A stretch of 64,000 bases of DNA, taken from contig CAAGED010000053.1 of the NCBI GenBank assembly GCA_900768505.1, positions 1 through 64,000 of the forward strand. The letters run 5' to 3'. Under the pieces are notes generated by a model, which worked only from the letters and a program-made list of their open reading frames with translations, did no database searches and had not been told where the DNA came from. The DNA comes from Lentisphaeria bacterium. GTDB taxonomy: Bacteria > Verrucomicrobiota > Lentisphaeria > Victivallales > Victivallaceae. How positions within the stretch are numbered: position 1 is the first letter of the stretch; the number at the start of each line of letters is the position of its first letter. A program made the position numbers and the translations under genes. Shown in pieces: positions 53,150-60,980 of the stretch.

Positions 53150-53986
53150 TTATTCCTCATTGTTCGGGTCTGAATCAAGCATTTTGCGGCTGAACCACAT
53201 TAGAAGTGTGGCAATAATTACAAATAAAAATCCCAATAAAACATGCGGTGTACTACTGAATGCCTTGTCGCCCCAGAGATAAAATAGGCTGGCGGTCAAG
53301 AGTAAACGGATGGTGTTGGCAATTAAAATCCACAATGGCAACAGCAGTAGCCAAATTAATTTTAACAGCCGGTGCGAATTGTTTTTACGCAGCAGCAGAT
53401 AGGCTAAAAACAGCAATATCCCCAATTGGGTTACTCCGCTGCAGCTGTCGGTAATTGCCACCGGTTGTTTGCCGAGATATAATATCGTGTTGTCACGGAA
53501 GACCGTGTCGGTAAAGAGATTCAATATTCCGGAGGTTAAAAATGCCGAAATCAAGCGCAGTGGATAACTGATGGCCAGCGTGATAATTTCATTCAGCGGG
53601 ATGATGACCATACCAAACGTCAGCGCCGGAGCAAGAGCCAAAAATGTTTTTCGTCCGTCACTGAAGGTGGATATTGCGCCTAAAACCAGTGCCGCCGCAA
53701 TATTTTTCTCCGGCCAGTTGGCCTGCAAAATTGCATCAAGCATTATAAATGCGCCCAATGTCAGCAGCAGAGTGGCAAGTATTTCATCCGCCGCTTTACG
53801 AGATGTTTCACTGCGGTATTGCATAAAATCATAACTGCAAAATAAAAGCAAAATCAATAGCGCCCCGGCACTGCTCCAATCTTCATAATTGTAATTGAAA
53901 ATCGAGGTTGCGCCCCGGATGAGTGCCAGTAACAGAATCAGCCGCGACAATGGAGCGTTTAAAATATTTTTAAATAAATTTTTCAT
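53150..53986 (-). CDS. Exosortase
   Basis: A 278-residue integral membrane protease/transpeptidase of the exosortase family. It has about eight hydrophobic segments. The active-site residues are visible: C182 in AITDSCSGVTQLG, R227 in IANTIRLLLTA and H248 in TPHVLLGFLFV. These match the conserved Cys, Arg and His of the family, which cuts and transfers proteins with a PEP-CTERM-type tail, probably to a glycan anchor. Its ATG overlaps the TGA of the TPR gene (ATGA), and its stop lies 4 nt before the EpsI-like start, so the three genes are tightly coupled. The likely substrate is encoded at 56290-56958. The subfamily was not identified. Confidence 0.87.
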   Translation of the reverse strand: MKNLFKNILNAPLSRLILLLALIRGATSIFNYNYEDWSSAGALLILLLFCSYDFMQYRSETSRKAADEILATLLLTLGAFIMLDAILQANWPEKNIAAALVLGAISTFSDGRKTFLALAPALTFGMVIIPLNEIITLAISYPLRLISAFLTSGILNLFTDTVFRDNTILYLGKQPVAITDSCSGVTQLGILLFLAYLLLRKNNSHRLLKLIWLLLLPLWILIANTIRLLLTASLFYLWGDKAFSSTPHVLLGFLFVIIATLLMWFSRKMLDSDPNNEE

Positions 53987-55233
53987 TTTTGTTGCACTGC
54001 ATTGAGTTTGGTTTGATATTCGGCCAAAACCGTTGATTCAGGATATTTTTCCCGCAACTTATTCAACCATTTTTGACTGGAGGCGTAAGCCTTTTGGTCA
54101 TATTCCTCCATAACGCCGTTTTCGAGAATTTGCCGGTAACGCTCTTTTACTCGGGAATTGTCCGCAAATGGCGTTAAAATTTCCAAGGCTGCCGCATTTT
54201 GTCCGGCATCTGCCAAGCGCAAGCCGTAGCAGATGATTATCGCCGGGGTGCGGGAGTGATTTAAGTAGGCGGATTCGGCCATCTTCAGCGCCGGGGCGGG
54301 TTGTTTTGCCGCGGCGTATAATTCGGATAAATTCAACTGAATTAGTGTTTTATCATGCAAATGCGGCAGCAGTTTTTCGTAAAATTTTATCGCCTCCGGA
54401 ATAAAATCATTTTCTGCGCAAATCAGCGCAATAATGTAAATTAATTCCCGGTCATTAGGCTTTGCGGCATCCAAATTATCTAAAAAATAATTGTTTTTTA
54501 AAGCGTTTGCCAATTCGTCTCGTTTGTTGGATTGACCATTGAGCAGAAATGCGGCAAGTTGCCCGGATTGGGAACTCTCACGCAACTGCGGCAATAAGTT
54601 TTGCTCCGGGTGCCGATAGCCGAATGCCAGCGCCCGCCGGTTTAAGCTTTGATCAAGCGGACGGGTTTTCAGCGCATCGCGCAGTTTGGCGGCACATTCC
54701 GCAATTTTACCGCGTCCCTCCAGTATGGTTACTTCCAACAGCGGCAGGTCGGGAAATAGTCCGGCGGCTGATTTCAGTTTGATAAAATATTTTTCGGCTT
54801 CTTCGTAGCGGTTTTGGCTGATGAGTGTATTCACTTTCAAATAATTAAAAGTCGGTTCATCCGGAAAAAATTTAAGCGCCGAATCCAACTCAGTGGTATC
54901 AAGCAAATTTTTATCCAGTGCATTCAACATTATTATTTGCCATGGTAGCAGTTTATTCGGCAGACGCTCAGTAAAAATTTTAGCTAAAGGGGCCACATCC
55001 GCCGAACGTTTCGCTTGGTAGGCGGCAATTAAAACCGGATTTATTTGCGTATAAATTTCTTCTGCCGCCGCATTGTCGGAGAGAATTTCCGGAGAACGGC
55101 GCAACGTGACGGTTAATTCGTTTATATTCCCAGTGTTCAAGGAATGGCGGTAGATTAACATTGGTGCAAATCCGGCGTTTAAATCACTCATTGCCTTCAG
55201 TGCAAAACCAAGTTTTTCCATATCGTTCTGCAA
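53983..55233 (-). CDS. TPR protein, C-terminal half of a split exosortase-locus gene
   Basis: An open frame of 416 codons from a TTG, or 412 from the ATG at 55221. It contains TPR-like repeats (AEKYFIKLKSAAGLF, EAIKFYEKLLPHLHD). It lacks a signal peptide or TM segment and has no ribosome-binding site before either start. In the same frame, 26 sense codons connect it to the TAA that ends the 55312-56157 frame. I therefore read both as one gene of 724 codons interrupted by a single stop (see findings). The stop overlaps the exosortase start by ATGA. If reinitiation or readthrough occurs, this half would be the periplasmic TPR region of a PrsT-like helper. Confidence 0.6.
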   Translation of the reverse strand: MQNDMEKLGFALKAMSDLNAGFAPMLIYRHSLNTGNINELTVTLRRSPEILSDNAAAEEIYTQINPVLIAAYQAKRSADVAPLAKIFTERLPNKLLPWQIIMLNALDKNLLDTTELDSALKFFPDEPTFNYLKVNTLISQNRYEEAEKYFIKLKSAAGLFPDLPLLEVTILEGRGKIAECAAKLRDALKTRPLDQSLNRRALAFGYRHPEQNLLPQLRESSQSGQLAAFLLNGQSNKRDELANALKNNYFLDNLDAAKPNDRELIYIIALICAENDFIPEAIKFYEKLLPHLHDKTLIQLNLSELYAAAKQPAPALKMAESAYLNHSRTPAIIICYGLRLADAGQNAAALEILTPFADNSRVKERYRQILENGVMEEYDQKAYASSQKWLNKLREKYPESTVLAEYQTKLNAVQQK

Positions 55234-55311
55234 ATAACCGATTAAAGCGTTGAAATAGGCCGTTATCCGAAAATCCTGATGGCGATTGGCCGAAAAGTTG
55301 CCGGCAAGGTG

Positions 55312-56157
55312 TTACAACTCTTCCAAGTCATTCAAAATGAAGAGGGATTCCGCATAATGTATTGCGGAATTTTCCGGCAAAAACATGGTGTCGCAAATTT
55401 TATATATTTCTGCTGCCTTGTCGTATTTTTTTTGCGAAAAGTAAAAATCACCCAGAAGACAGTTGACCGCCTCCGGATTAATTGCCGCCGCCCGTAAAAA
55501 ATTCTGCTCGGCCAAATCAGATTTATTGGCGCTCTGCTGCAGATAAGCTAAGGTCAAAAGCGCCTCCACCTTTATTGTTTTGTCTTGCGATTGGGTAAAT
55601 GGCTGCAGCTTGTCAGGAGTTACCGGCGGTGTTGTCAGCATTTTTATAAATTTGGTTGATTCCAATTCCGGCGGCAATAAAACAACAAGTTTTTTCAGTT
55701 CGTCCGGGCGTTGACTGGAAATCGCCAGTGCAAATGCATAAATCGAAGGGTAATCCTGCTTCTCTGACTCCTGCATGGTGGTGGCTAATTCGTAAAACAT
55801 ACGCCCTTGGTATTGAGCTTGAAGCTGACGCTGGCGGTATTGGTCATCCAACAAGTTGAGTTGATGAGCGATTCCCCAAGCGGCGGCGGCATTGCGGAAA
55901 AAATTATCCCTTTCGTAGATTTTCGCCAGCATCACCCAGGCTGCTTCGTTGGTTTGATCGTTTTTCAACGCCGCCAGAAGATTTTTTTGGGCTTCCGGAA
56001 ATTTCCCGGCTGCATACAATTTTGCCGCAGTGTTAAATGTTGCGTTTTTAGCATTTTCCTGCCAGGCGATTATAACAAATAATGCAGTCAAGGCAATTGC
56101 AAATATTCCGGATGTAACGATAATTATCAGGTGTTTGCGTTTGAATTTAGATTCCAT
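55312..56157 (-). CDS. TPR protein, N-terminal half of a split exosortase-locus gene
   Basis: A 281-codon frame with an AGGAG ribosome-binding site. Residues 1-9 are basic, residues 10-31 form one membrane helix (LIIIVTSGIFAIALTALFVI), and the rest is TPR-like repeats (AAKLYAAGKFPEAQKNLLAAL, AEQNFLRAAAINPEAVN). It is an inner-membrane-anchored solenoid facing the periplasm. It ends LNDLEEL then TAA at 55312-55314, and the same frame continues as HLAGNFSANRHQDF into the 53983-55233 frame. A TAA can come from a Gln, Lys or Glu codon by one change. The full protein would resemble the TPR proteins that accompany exosortases (PrsT). A terminator at 56213-56248 separates it from the PLPG-tail gene upstream. 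Confidence 0.65.
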   Translation of the reverse strand: MESKFKRKHLIIIVTSGIFAIALTALFVIIAWQENAKNATFNTAAKLYAAGKFPEAQKNLLAALKNDQTNEAAWVMLAKIYERDNFFRNAAAAWGIAHQLNLLDDQYRQRQLQAQYQGRMFYELATTMQESEKQDYPSIYAFALAISSQRPDELKKLVVLLPPELESTKFIKMLTTPPVTPDKLQPFTQSQDKTIKVEALLTLAYLQQSANKSDLAEQNFLRAAAINPEAVNCLLGDFYFSQKKYDKAAEIYKICDTMFLPENSAIHYAESLFILNDLEEL

Positions 56158-56212
56158 TTTTCAATATTCTCCTCTGCATGAAAAAATAAAAAACGCAATC
56201 TTGGTAGTGATA

Positions 56213-56248
56213 AAAAAAGATGCTGCAATTAGTATTTTACAGCATCTT
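56213..56248 (-). terminator. Terminator between the PLPG-tail gene and the TPR gene
   Basis: On the minus strand aagatgctg pairs with cagcatctt over 9 bp with a 13-nt loop, followed by a T run (plus-strand A run 56212-56218). It lies 42 nt after the stop of the 56290-56958 gene. This lets the predicted substrate be made at a higher level than the exosortase. Confidence 0.75.
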
Positions 56249-56289
56249 GATTAATCAAATAAAAATATGATATAAAATCATTTAAAGAA

Positions 56290-56958
56290 CTAAATTTTTC
56301 TCCGTCTCCAGGTAGCGATGCCAAATGTCGCGCCGCTTAACAGCAAGGCGCCGAAAACTCCCGGCAACGGTTTGCCCTCCGGAGTGTTGGAAGAAGTGAA
56401 TTTTTCTCCGCCGATGGCAATAAATTCAATATTTCCTGCTCCACCGCCCATACCGAAGTTGAACCTGGTATTGCCGGCCACATCAGTTGTTTTGGTGACT
56501 CGTGACCCGACTCCATCCACCCAGTTGACATCGCCGACTGAACTGCCCAGAACGCCATTTTTGGTGATCCAGAAAGAAATTTCATCGCCGGCTTCAAAAT
56601 TGCCAACGTAATATCCGGTGGTGTTGATCGTCTTGGTCGTTCCTTTTTTGCCTTCTTTGGTAAACGTGAAATTTTGAGTTTTTCCGGTTCCCTTCTGGAT
56701 TGTGCCGTTGCTGCTGACTGCTCCATACTTACCGGCACTCATATCCATGTACTTGCCCAAATCATCCACGTCATTATACCAGTTTGAGGCATAATTTGAA
56801 AACCAAAGCGATCCGCCGGAGGTTATCTTAAGCGTGATTTCATTGGCCGAACTCCAGGATTGGTTTGGATTGGAAGTGCTTACCATTTCGTATTGAAGTA
56901 CAGCAAAAGAATTTATTGCGGCAAACAGGCAAACCGCGATTAACAATAATTTTTTCAT
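56290..56958 (-). CDS. Predicted exosortase substrate with PLPG-type C-terminal tail
   Basis: A 222-residue secreted protein. The signal peptide ends near NSFA-V. The body (residues 20-190) is beta-rich and full of Gly, Ser, Thr and Asn (KITSGGSLWFSNYASN, YYVGNFEAGDEISFWITK). The last 26 residues, 197-222, form a sorting tail: PLPG, then a hydrophobic stretch of about 18 residues with Gly, then WRRRKI. That is the PEP-CTERM layout (motif, TM helix, Arg cluster), but with PLPG in place of PEP; the closest known variant I recall is VPLPA-CTERM. The preceding TPEGK also contains PEG. It is the only protein in the window with such a tail and lies beside the exosortase locus. Function of the body is unknown. 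Confidence 0.8.
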   Translation of the reverse strand: MKKLLLIAVCLFAAINSFAVLQYEMVSTSNPNQSWSSANEITLKITSGGSLWFSNYASNWYNDVDDLGKYMDMSAGKYGAVSSNGTIQKGTGKTQNFTFTKEGKKGTTKTINTTGYYVGNFEAGDEISFWITKNGVLGSSVGDVNWVDGVGSRVTKTTDVAGNTRFNFGMGGGAGNIEFIAIGGEKFTSSNTPEGKPLPGVFGALLLSGATFGIATWRRRKI

Positions 56959-57187
56959 TTCTAATTGTTCTCCTGATTTGAACCTATAAAACTTAAGAAA
57001 AATTACCTTTATATTTGATATAACTACTTATGGGGAAAATGCAAGATATTTTTTTTAAAATTTTAAAAATTATATTTTTAGGATAAATTATCAAAATTAA
57101 ATGAAATTACCTGATCTGGAGATTTTATACAATATTTTTGAATCAGGACGGCTTTGGCTATCCGCACCAAAAATCTGCGATGAAAAA
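56959..57187. other. Upstream region of the PLPG-tail gene, no gene
   Basis: AT-rich gap on the minus strand before the predicted exosortase substrate. It should hold the promoter and 5' leader of that gene. I see no open frame. A conserved RNA or riboswitch could not be recognised. Confidence 0.4.
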
Positions 57188-57190
57188 CGA

Positions 57191-57236
57191 AAACTGAATA
57201 TCGCACAAATTGTGATGTTTATGCAATATTCAGTTT
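57191..57236 (-). terminator. Terminator of the lipoprotein/secretin operon
   Basis: aaactgaatattgc pairs with gcgatattcagttt with one mismatch in 14 bp across an 18-nt loop. On the minus strand cgttttt follows. It lies 12 nt after the lipoprotein stop and closes the run 60951-57249. Confidence 0.7.
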
Positions 57237-57248
57237 AAAAAAATTTTT

Positions 57249-57716
57249 TTATAAAAAACCAGCTCCCATTACCACGGTCTTGTTATCCAGACGGGAGGTG
57301 ACGACCCGGAACATTAAATCCTGCGTGATCGGTTTCCCGCCGGCATTGGCGCTGGGGCGCTCAAAAGTGACACGCCAGACTAAATTGGTTACCTGCGGCG
57401 TGGTCAGCTCGGTCAAAAACTGATATTTTTTGATTTCTCCGAATTGCTTTTTAATGTTTTCGCAGGATGTGGCAAAATCCTGCTCCGTCATTTGTTTGGC
57501 GAATGGACTCATGCCTGCCGCCTGCTTGAAATCGGCATAACTGCGCTTCTGAAGCGCCTGCAATAACCTTTCTCCAATTTTCTGACTTTCCGCCAATTGA
57601 ACCTGCTGCTGCTCCGGAGCAACCGGTACTTTGGGGTTTTTGTTGACTACTGTACAACCGCCGCATAGCAGCAGCGAACAAAATAATGCGGTTAAAAATA
57701 TACTTTTTTCATTCAT
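57249..57716 (-). CDS. Lipoprotein, paralogue of the 17439-17984 lipoprotein
   Basis: A 155-residue predicted lipoprotein with the lipobox LLLCGGC at residues 15-21. The mature part has a Gln-rich linker, a helical half (ALQKRSYADFKQAAGMSP, MTEQDFATSCENIK) and a beta half (NLVWRVTFERP, DLMFRVVTSRLDNKTVV). It shares order and key residues with the 17439-17984 lipoprotein. I chose the ATG at 57716, which has a GGAGA site; the frame also opens at 57743. It follows the secretin-like gene by 91 nt on the same strand. In secretin systems such small lipoproteins sometimes act as pilotins, but that role here is only inference. Confidence 0.65.
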   Translation of the reverse strand: MNEKSIFLTALFCSLLLCGGCTVVNKNPKVPVAPEQQQVQLAESQKIGERLLQALQKRSYADFKQAAGMSPFAKQMTEQDFATSCENIKKQFGEIKKYQFLTELTTPQVTNLVWRVTFERPSANAGGKPITQDLMFRVVTSRLDNKTVVMGAGFL

Positions 57717-57807
57717 TGCCGATCTCCAATTTTTGTCAATCATTTTTTGCTTACCCGGAGAAATAATTTCGGCATCAGGTGAAATTATTCCCCGGGTAAT
57801 GAGGCTT

Positions 57808-59511
57808 TCAGTTGTTATTATTACTGAATTGGTTGCGTTTGTAGGTCCTTGTGATTGCCACGCCCGGATTTTCCGCCGGAGCTTCCCACTGGCAATTTGC
57901 TACAACGATTACTTCGCAATCCTTACTTGAGGTCGATTTGGTGGAGAAGAGATACCCCACCCATGGCAAATCCTTCAACCAGGGAATTCCATCAGAAGAC
58001 ACCACTGTATTTTTCTTTTTCAAACCGCCGATAATAAATCCTTCACTGCCGTATGGCAGACTGATGGTCTGAGTGACCATATTGTTGTTGCCGATACGGG
58101 GCGTTCCGTTAGAATTGAATCCCAGCAGGCTGTTATTGGTCAGGGCTACCGTAAACGAGGCTTCTTCCAAATTAACCGAAGCATTGGTCACATTCATGGT
58201 GAAGCCGAATCCGGTAAACGGCAACGCTTTTTGCGCCTGTCCTTTGCCGATTGGGAGGTCGTTGGGGGTAATGCTTTCGCCAATCAAGGCCGAAAGCAGT
58301 TCATATGCTCCCACACCGTAATCGGTATTGCCATTTCCCGGAACCGTGGCTGCCGGAACCGGATTGGAAACATCGACGTACATGATTTGAGTCGTTTTGC
58401 TTAGGGTTGCGCTGGTGTTGTTCCGGATTACCAGTTCGCCGGTCTGGGATACGGTAGCGTTACCCTTGCTTACCATGAAATCCAGATATCTGGTGTTCCA
58501 TTTTGGGTTGAAATTGAAGTAGCTGGTGCGCTCGCTGCCGAAATTCCGATTCATCCCGCCAGTATAAATCGCCGACCAGTTGTTGCGGTAACGTCCGCCA
58601 ACGGAGAAGAAGTCGGTGCCCTCGTTATTCTTCCAGTTCTGAAAATCGAAACCGATTTTATCATCGTTTTCCACGTTCATTTCGTAAACCGTGATGGTTA
58701 ATCGCAACTGGGGAATCGGCACGTCGTATTTGGCCAGCATTCTGGAAATATTGTCGCAGGAATAATTGGATACATAAAAAATCAGCCAGTTCAACGCAGG
58801 ATCGTAGGCCACCAAATCCTGCCCCTGCCACAATTCAGATACGTCGGTAACGTTCATGCCCACGTTCTGAATCAATGGCAGCAAATTGAACGCCGGAACG
58901 TATTTAGGCAGATAAAAGAAGGTTTGATAACCAAAATTCGCACCCATTTGCGGCCGATCCAAAAATTCCACCAATGAATCAATGCCCATACCGTTTTCAT
59001 TATCCTTGAAACGATACTCTTCCGCACTGACGATTAGAAGTCCAGTGCCGTCCACATACTTTAAACACTCCACTGCCGTATTGCTCCCCAGCTGGGTGGC
59101 CGGATTGTAACTTGGCTGGGCGTTTACCGGAGTATTAGGCGTGGCACTGCTGGTGGTTGCCTCCTGAGTGTTGGCTGATGGCCCGGTGGTGTTGGCAGGA
59201 TAATTTTCCACTAAACTGGTATTACCCACCCGTTTCGACTGCACCATCTGCCGGATGAACTGCCGGAATTCATAAGCGTCCACATGTTTCAGCAAATATG
59301 CCTTGGTTACTACCCGCGGGTCGTTGTTGTCCCGGATGAAATGCACTACATCGGTATTCTGATCCACAAAAATCTGCAACTGCGCATGAACTCTTGTGGC
59401 ATCGTACCAGCCGGTATTGTTGAAATTTGAATCCCTGGGAATTCCCGGATTATCGGCCGCCATAGAGGTTGCGGCGGCACACATCATTGAGTAAAAAATC
59501 CATTTTTTCAT
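57808..59511 (-). CDS. Secretin-like protein 2
   Basis: A 567-residue exported protein with a signal peptide ending near SMAA-D. Residues 65-220 hold two N-domain-like alpha/beta units (AYLLKHVDAYEFRQFIRQM; FFYLPKYVPAFNLLPLIQNV). Residues 265-550 form a beta-rich block (QLRLTITVYEMNVENDDKIG) whose end, PWLKDLPWVGYLFSTKS then VIVVANC, is like the secretin C-terminus (the lipid-bilayer gate and beta-lip). A Ser/Thr/Pro-rich linker lies about residues 105-140. The neighbouring gene encodes a paralogue. No GspE/PilB-type ATPase or pilus gene is present. It could form an outer-membrane ring, or have lost that function; I place it as secretin-like only. Confidence 0.68.
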   Translation of the reverse strand: MKKWIFYSMMCAAATSMAADNPGIPRDSNFNNTGWYDATRVHAQLQIFVDQNTDVVHFIRDNNDPRVVTKAYLLKHVDAYEFRQFIRQMVQSKRVGNTSLVENYPANTTGPSANTQEATTSSATPNTPVNAQPSYNPATQLGSNTAVECLKYVDGTGLLIVSAEEYRFKDNENGMGIDSLVEFLDRPQMGANFGYQTFFYLPKYVPAFNLLPLIQNVGMNVTDVSELWQGQDLVAYDPALNWLIFYVSNYSCDNISRMLAKYDVPIPQLRLTITVYEMNVENDDKIGFDFQNWKNNEGTDFFSVGGRYRNNWSAIYTGGMNRNFGSERTSYFNFNPKWNTRYLDFMVSKGNATVSQTGELVIRNNTSATLSKTTQIMYVDVSNPVPAATVPGNGNTDYGVGAYELLSALIGESITPNDLPIGKGQAQKALPFTGFGFTMNVTNASVNLEEASFTVALTNNSLLGFNSNGTPRIGNNNMVTQTISLPYGSEGFIIGGLKKKNTVVSSDGIPWLKDLPWVGYLFSTKSTSSKDCEVIVVANCQWEAPAENPGVAITRTYKRNQFSNNNN

Positions 59512-59523
59512 TTTTTTACCGCC

Positions 59524-60951
59524 TTATTTTACCTTGAACAACTTGCCGGCTTCAACCCCGTCAGGCGCTGCGGTATTGAGCAGCGTGGCTTTGACCGTCA
59601 TGTACATTTTGGTTTTCTCCCGACTGCGGGTGGTGGTGCCGAAAATGTATTTCAGTACCGGCCATTCGCATAAATAGGGGACGCCGATGGTCTGCTCCAC
59701 AAACTGCTCCTTGTCCCACTTGGCCAGGGTGACTTCCTGATTGAGAGTCAGCAAGGTGGTGGCGTTTATTTCGGTGGTGTCGATTAATTCAGCGCCAACG
59801 TTGTTGCGTTCAACCACGTTGGCAGTCTGGATGCTGTATCCGAAATTGACCGTGCCATTGTACTTGGAATATTCGCCGGGCGTGTAGTTGTTAAAGGAAA
59901 ACGGTTCATTGGCCGGATAACCGCTTTGCGGTATGCCGTAATGGATATTCACAATCGGCGCGATAAGCTTCAGATAAATCTGGTACATGCCCGTTTGCAG
60001 CGAAATCTGACTCTGGGTTATACTGGTCTGGTCGTTGTCGGACTTGATGATGTTCTGCAGCTGGGGATTGAAAAGCAATGAATAACTTTCCGAATCGGAG
60101 TTGGAGACGGTCATGGTCGCCGTATTGACAATTTTGGCATCACCGCTTTGCTCCAGCACCCGGAGAAAACTCGCGTCAAACTGAGGAGCAAAGAGAAATC
60201 CTCCCACTGGACCTGAGGCGGCGTTTACCGCCGCCGTGCCGAGGGAAGTTACGCTGAATGCGTCCCAGCCGCCGTCGAAAAGATTCAGCCCGGGACCGTT
60301 TTTCCACGCCAGATAATCAATGCCCAGATCCAGCATGTCCGACTCTCTGGTTTCGTACACGGTGAACTCGAAGTTGATTTGCGGCGCCGGCCGGTCCAGC
60401 CAGCCCAGAAATACAAACATGTACTGACAGTTGGTCAAATTGTCTTTCCAGTAGATTTGGTTGGAGTTGGCGTCGTAGCCGTAAACGGAGTCGTAAGGAC
60501 CCTCGTTAATGGCGGCGTTTACTACGATATTAATCAAATCCTGACCGGAACGGTATTTCGGACGATAAACTTCCCGGGTGATACCAGTACCCTTGATGAC
60601 GTCACCGGGGACTTTGCCGTCGATTTCAATATTGCGGTCGGCAAGTTTGATGAATTCATCCACATAGGGCATCATTTTGCGTGGACAGGTAACCGTAAGA
60701 AACTGCTCGTTATTGTTGCCGTATTCGATACAGTTTACCATGGAGTTCATGTTGTATCGCTTGACCATACCCATTACAAACGGGGTCAAATCGTTGGATT
60801 GGGTATATTTCAGAACATAAATCTTGGAAACCATATAGTCCTGCGCATCATCCTGAACCAATCGCACGGTACGGGTGTTTTCGTCCGCCGCATTGGCCAG
60901 TATGCCCATAAAACAGAGCGCACTGCACAAAATTGGCATTTTTACTTTCAT
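59524..60951 (-). CDS. Secretin-like protein 1
   Basis: A 475-residue exported protein with a signal peptide ending near ANAA-D. Residues 40-175 contain N-domain-like units (IYVLKYTQSNDLTPFVMGMV; YRSGQDLINIVVNAA). The block at about 195-450 is beta-rich (QINFEFTVYETRESDMLDLG), and its end, TIGVPYLCEWPVLKYIFG then EKTKMYMTV, matches the secretin C-terminal signature. The layout mirrors the gene 12 nt downstream (57808-59511), so they are paralogues made as one transcript. FTVYETRESDMLDLGIDYLAWKNG in this protein corresponds to TVYEMNVENDDKIG and FDFQNWKNN in the other. An AAAGGTGA site precedes the start. The upstream antiporter gene ends 29 nt before, so it may belong to the same transcript. 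Confidence 0.68.
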   Translation of the reverse strand: MKVKMPILCSALCFMGILANAADENTRTVRLVQDDAQDYMVSKIYVLKYTQSNDLTPFVMGMVKRYNMNSMVNCIEYGNNNEQFLTVTCPRKMMPYVDEFIKLADRNIEIDGKVPGDVIKGTGITREVYRPKYRSGQDLINIVVNAAINEGPYDSVYGYDANSNQIYWKDNLTNCQYMFVFLGWLDRPAPQINFEFTVYETRESDMLDLGIDYLAWKNGPGLNLFDGGWDAFSVTSLGTAAVNAASGPVGGFLFAPQFDASFLRVLEQSGDAKIVNTATMTVSNSDSESYSLLFNPQLQNIIKSDNDQTSITQSQISLQTGMYQIYLKLIAPIVNIHYGIPQSGYPANEPFSFNNYTPGEYSKYNGTVNFGYSIQTANVVERNNVGAELIDTTEINATTLLTLNQEVTLAKWDKEQFVEQTIGVPYLCEWPVLKYIFGTTTRSREKTKMYMTVKATLLNTAAPDGVEAGKLFKVK

Positions 60952-60980
60952 TTTTTCACCTTTATTGAATGTGGCAAAAT

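Noticed and set aside
55312..55314. In-frame TAA as a recoded amino acid (selenocysteine or pyrrolysine)
   Set aside because: Selenocysteine uses TGA and pyrrolysine uses TAG. No downstream SECIS-like structure was seen, and all other genes here use TAA as a normal stop.
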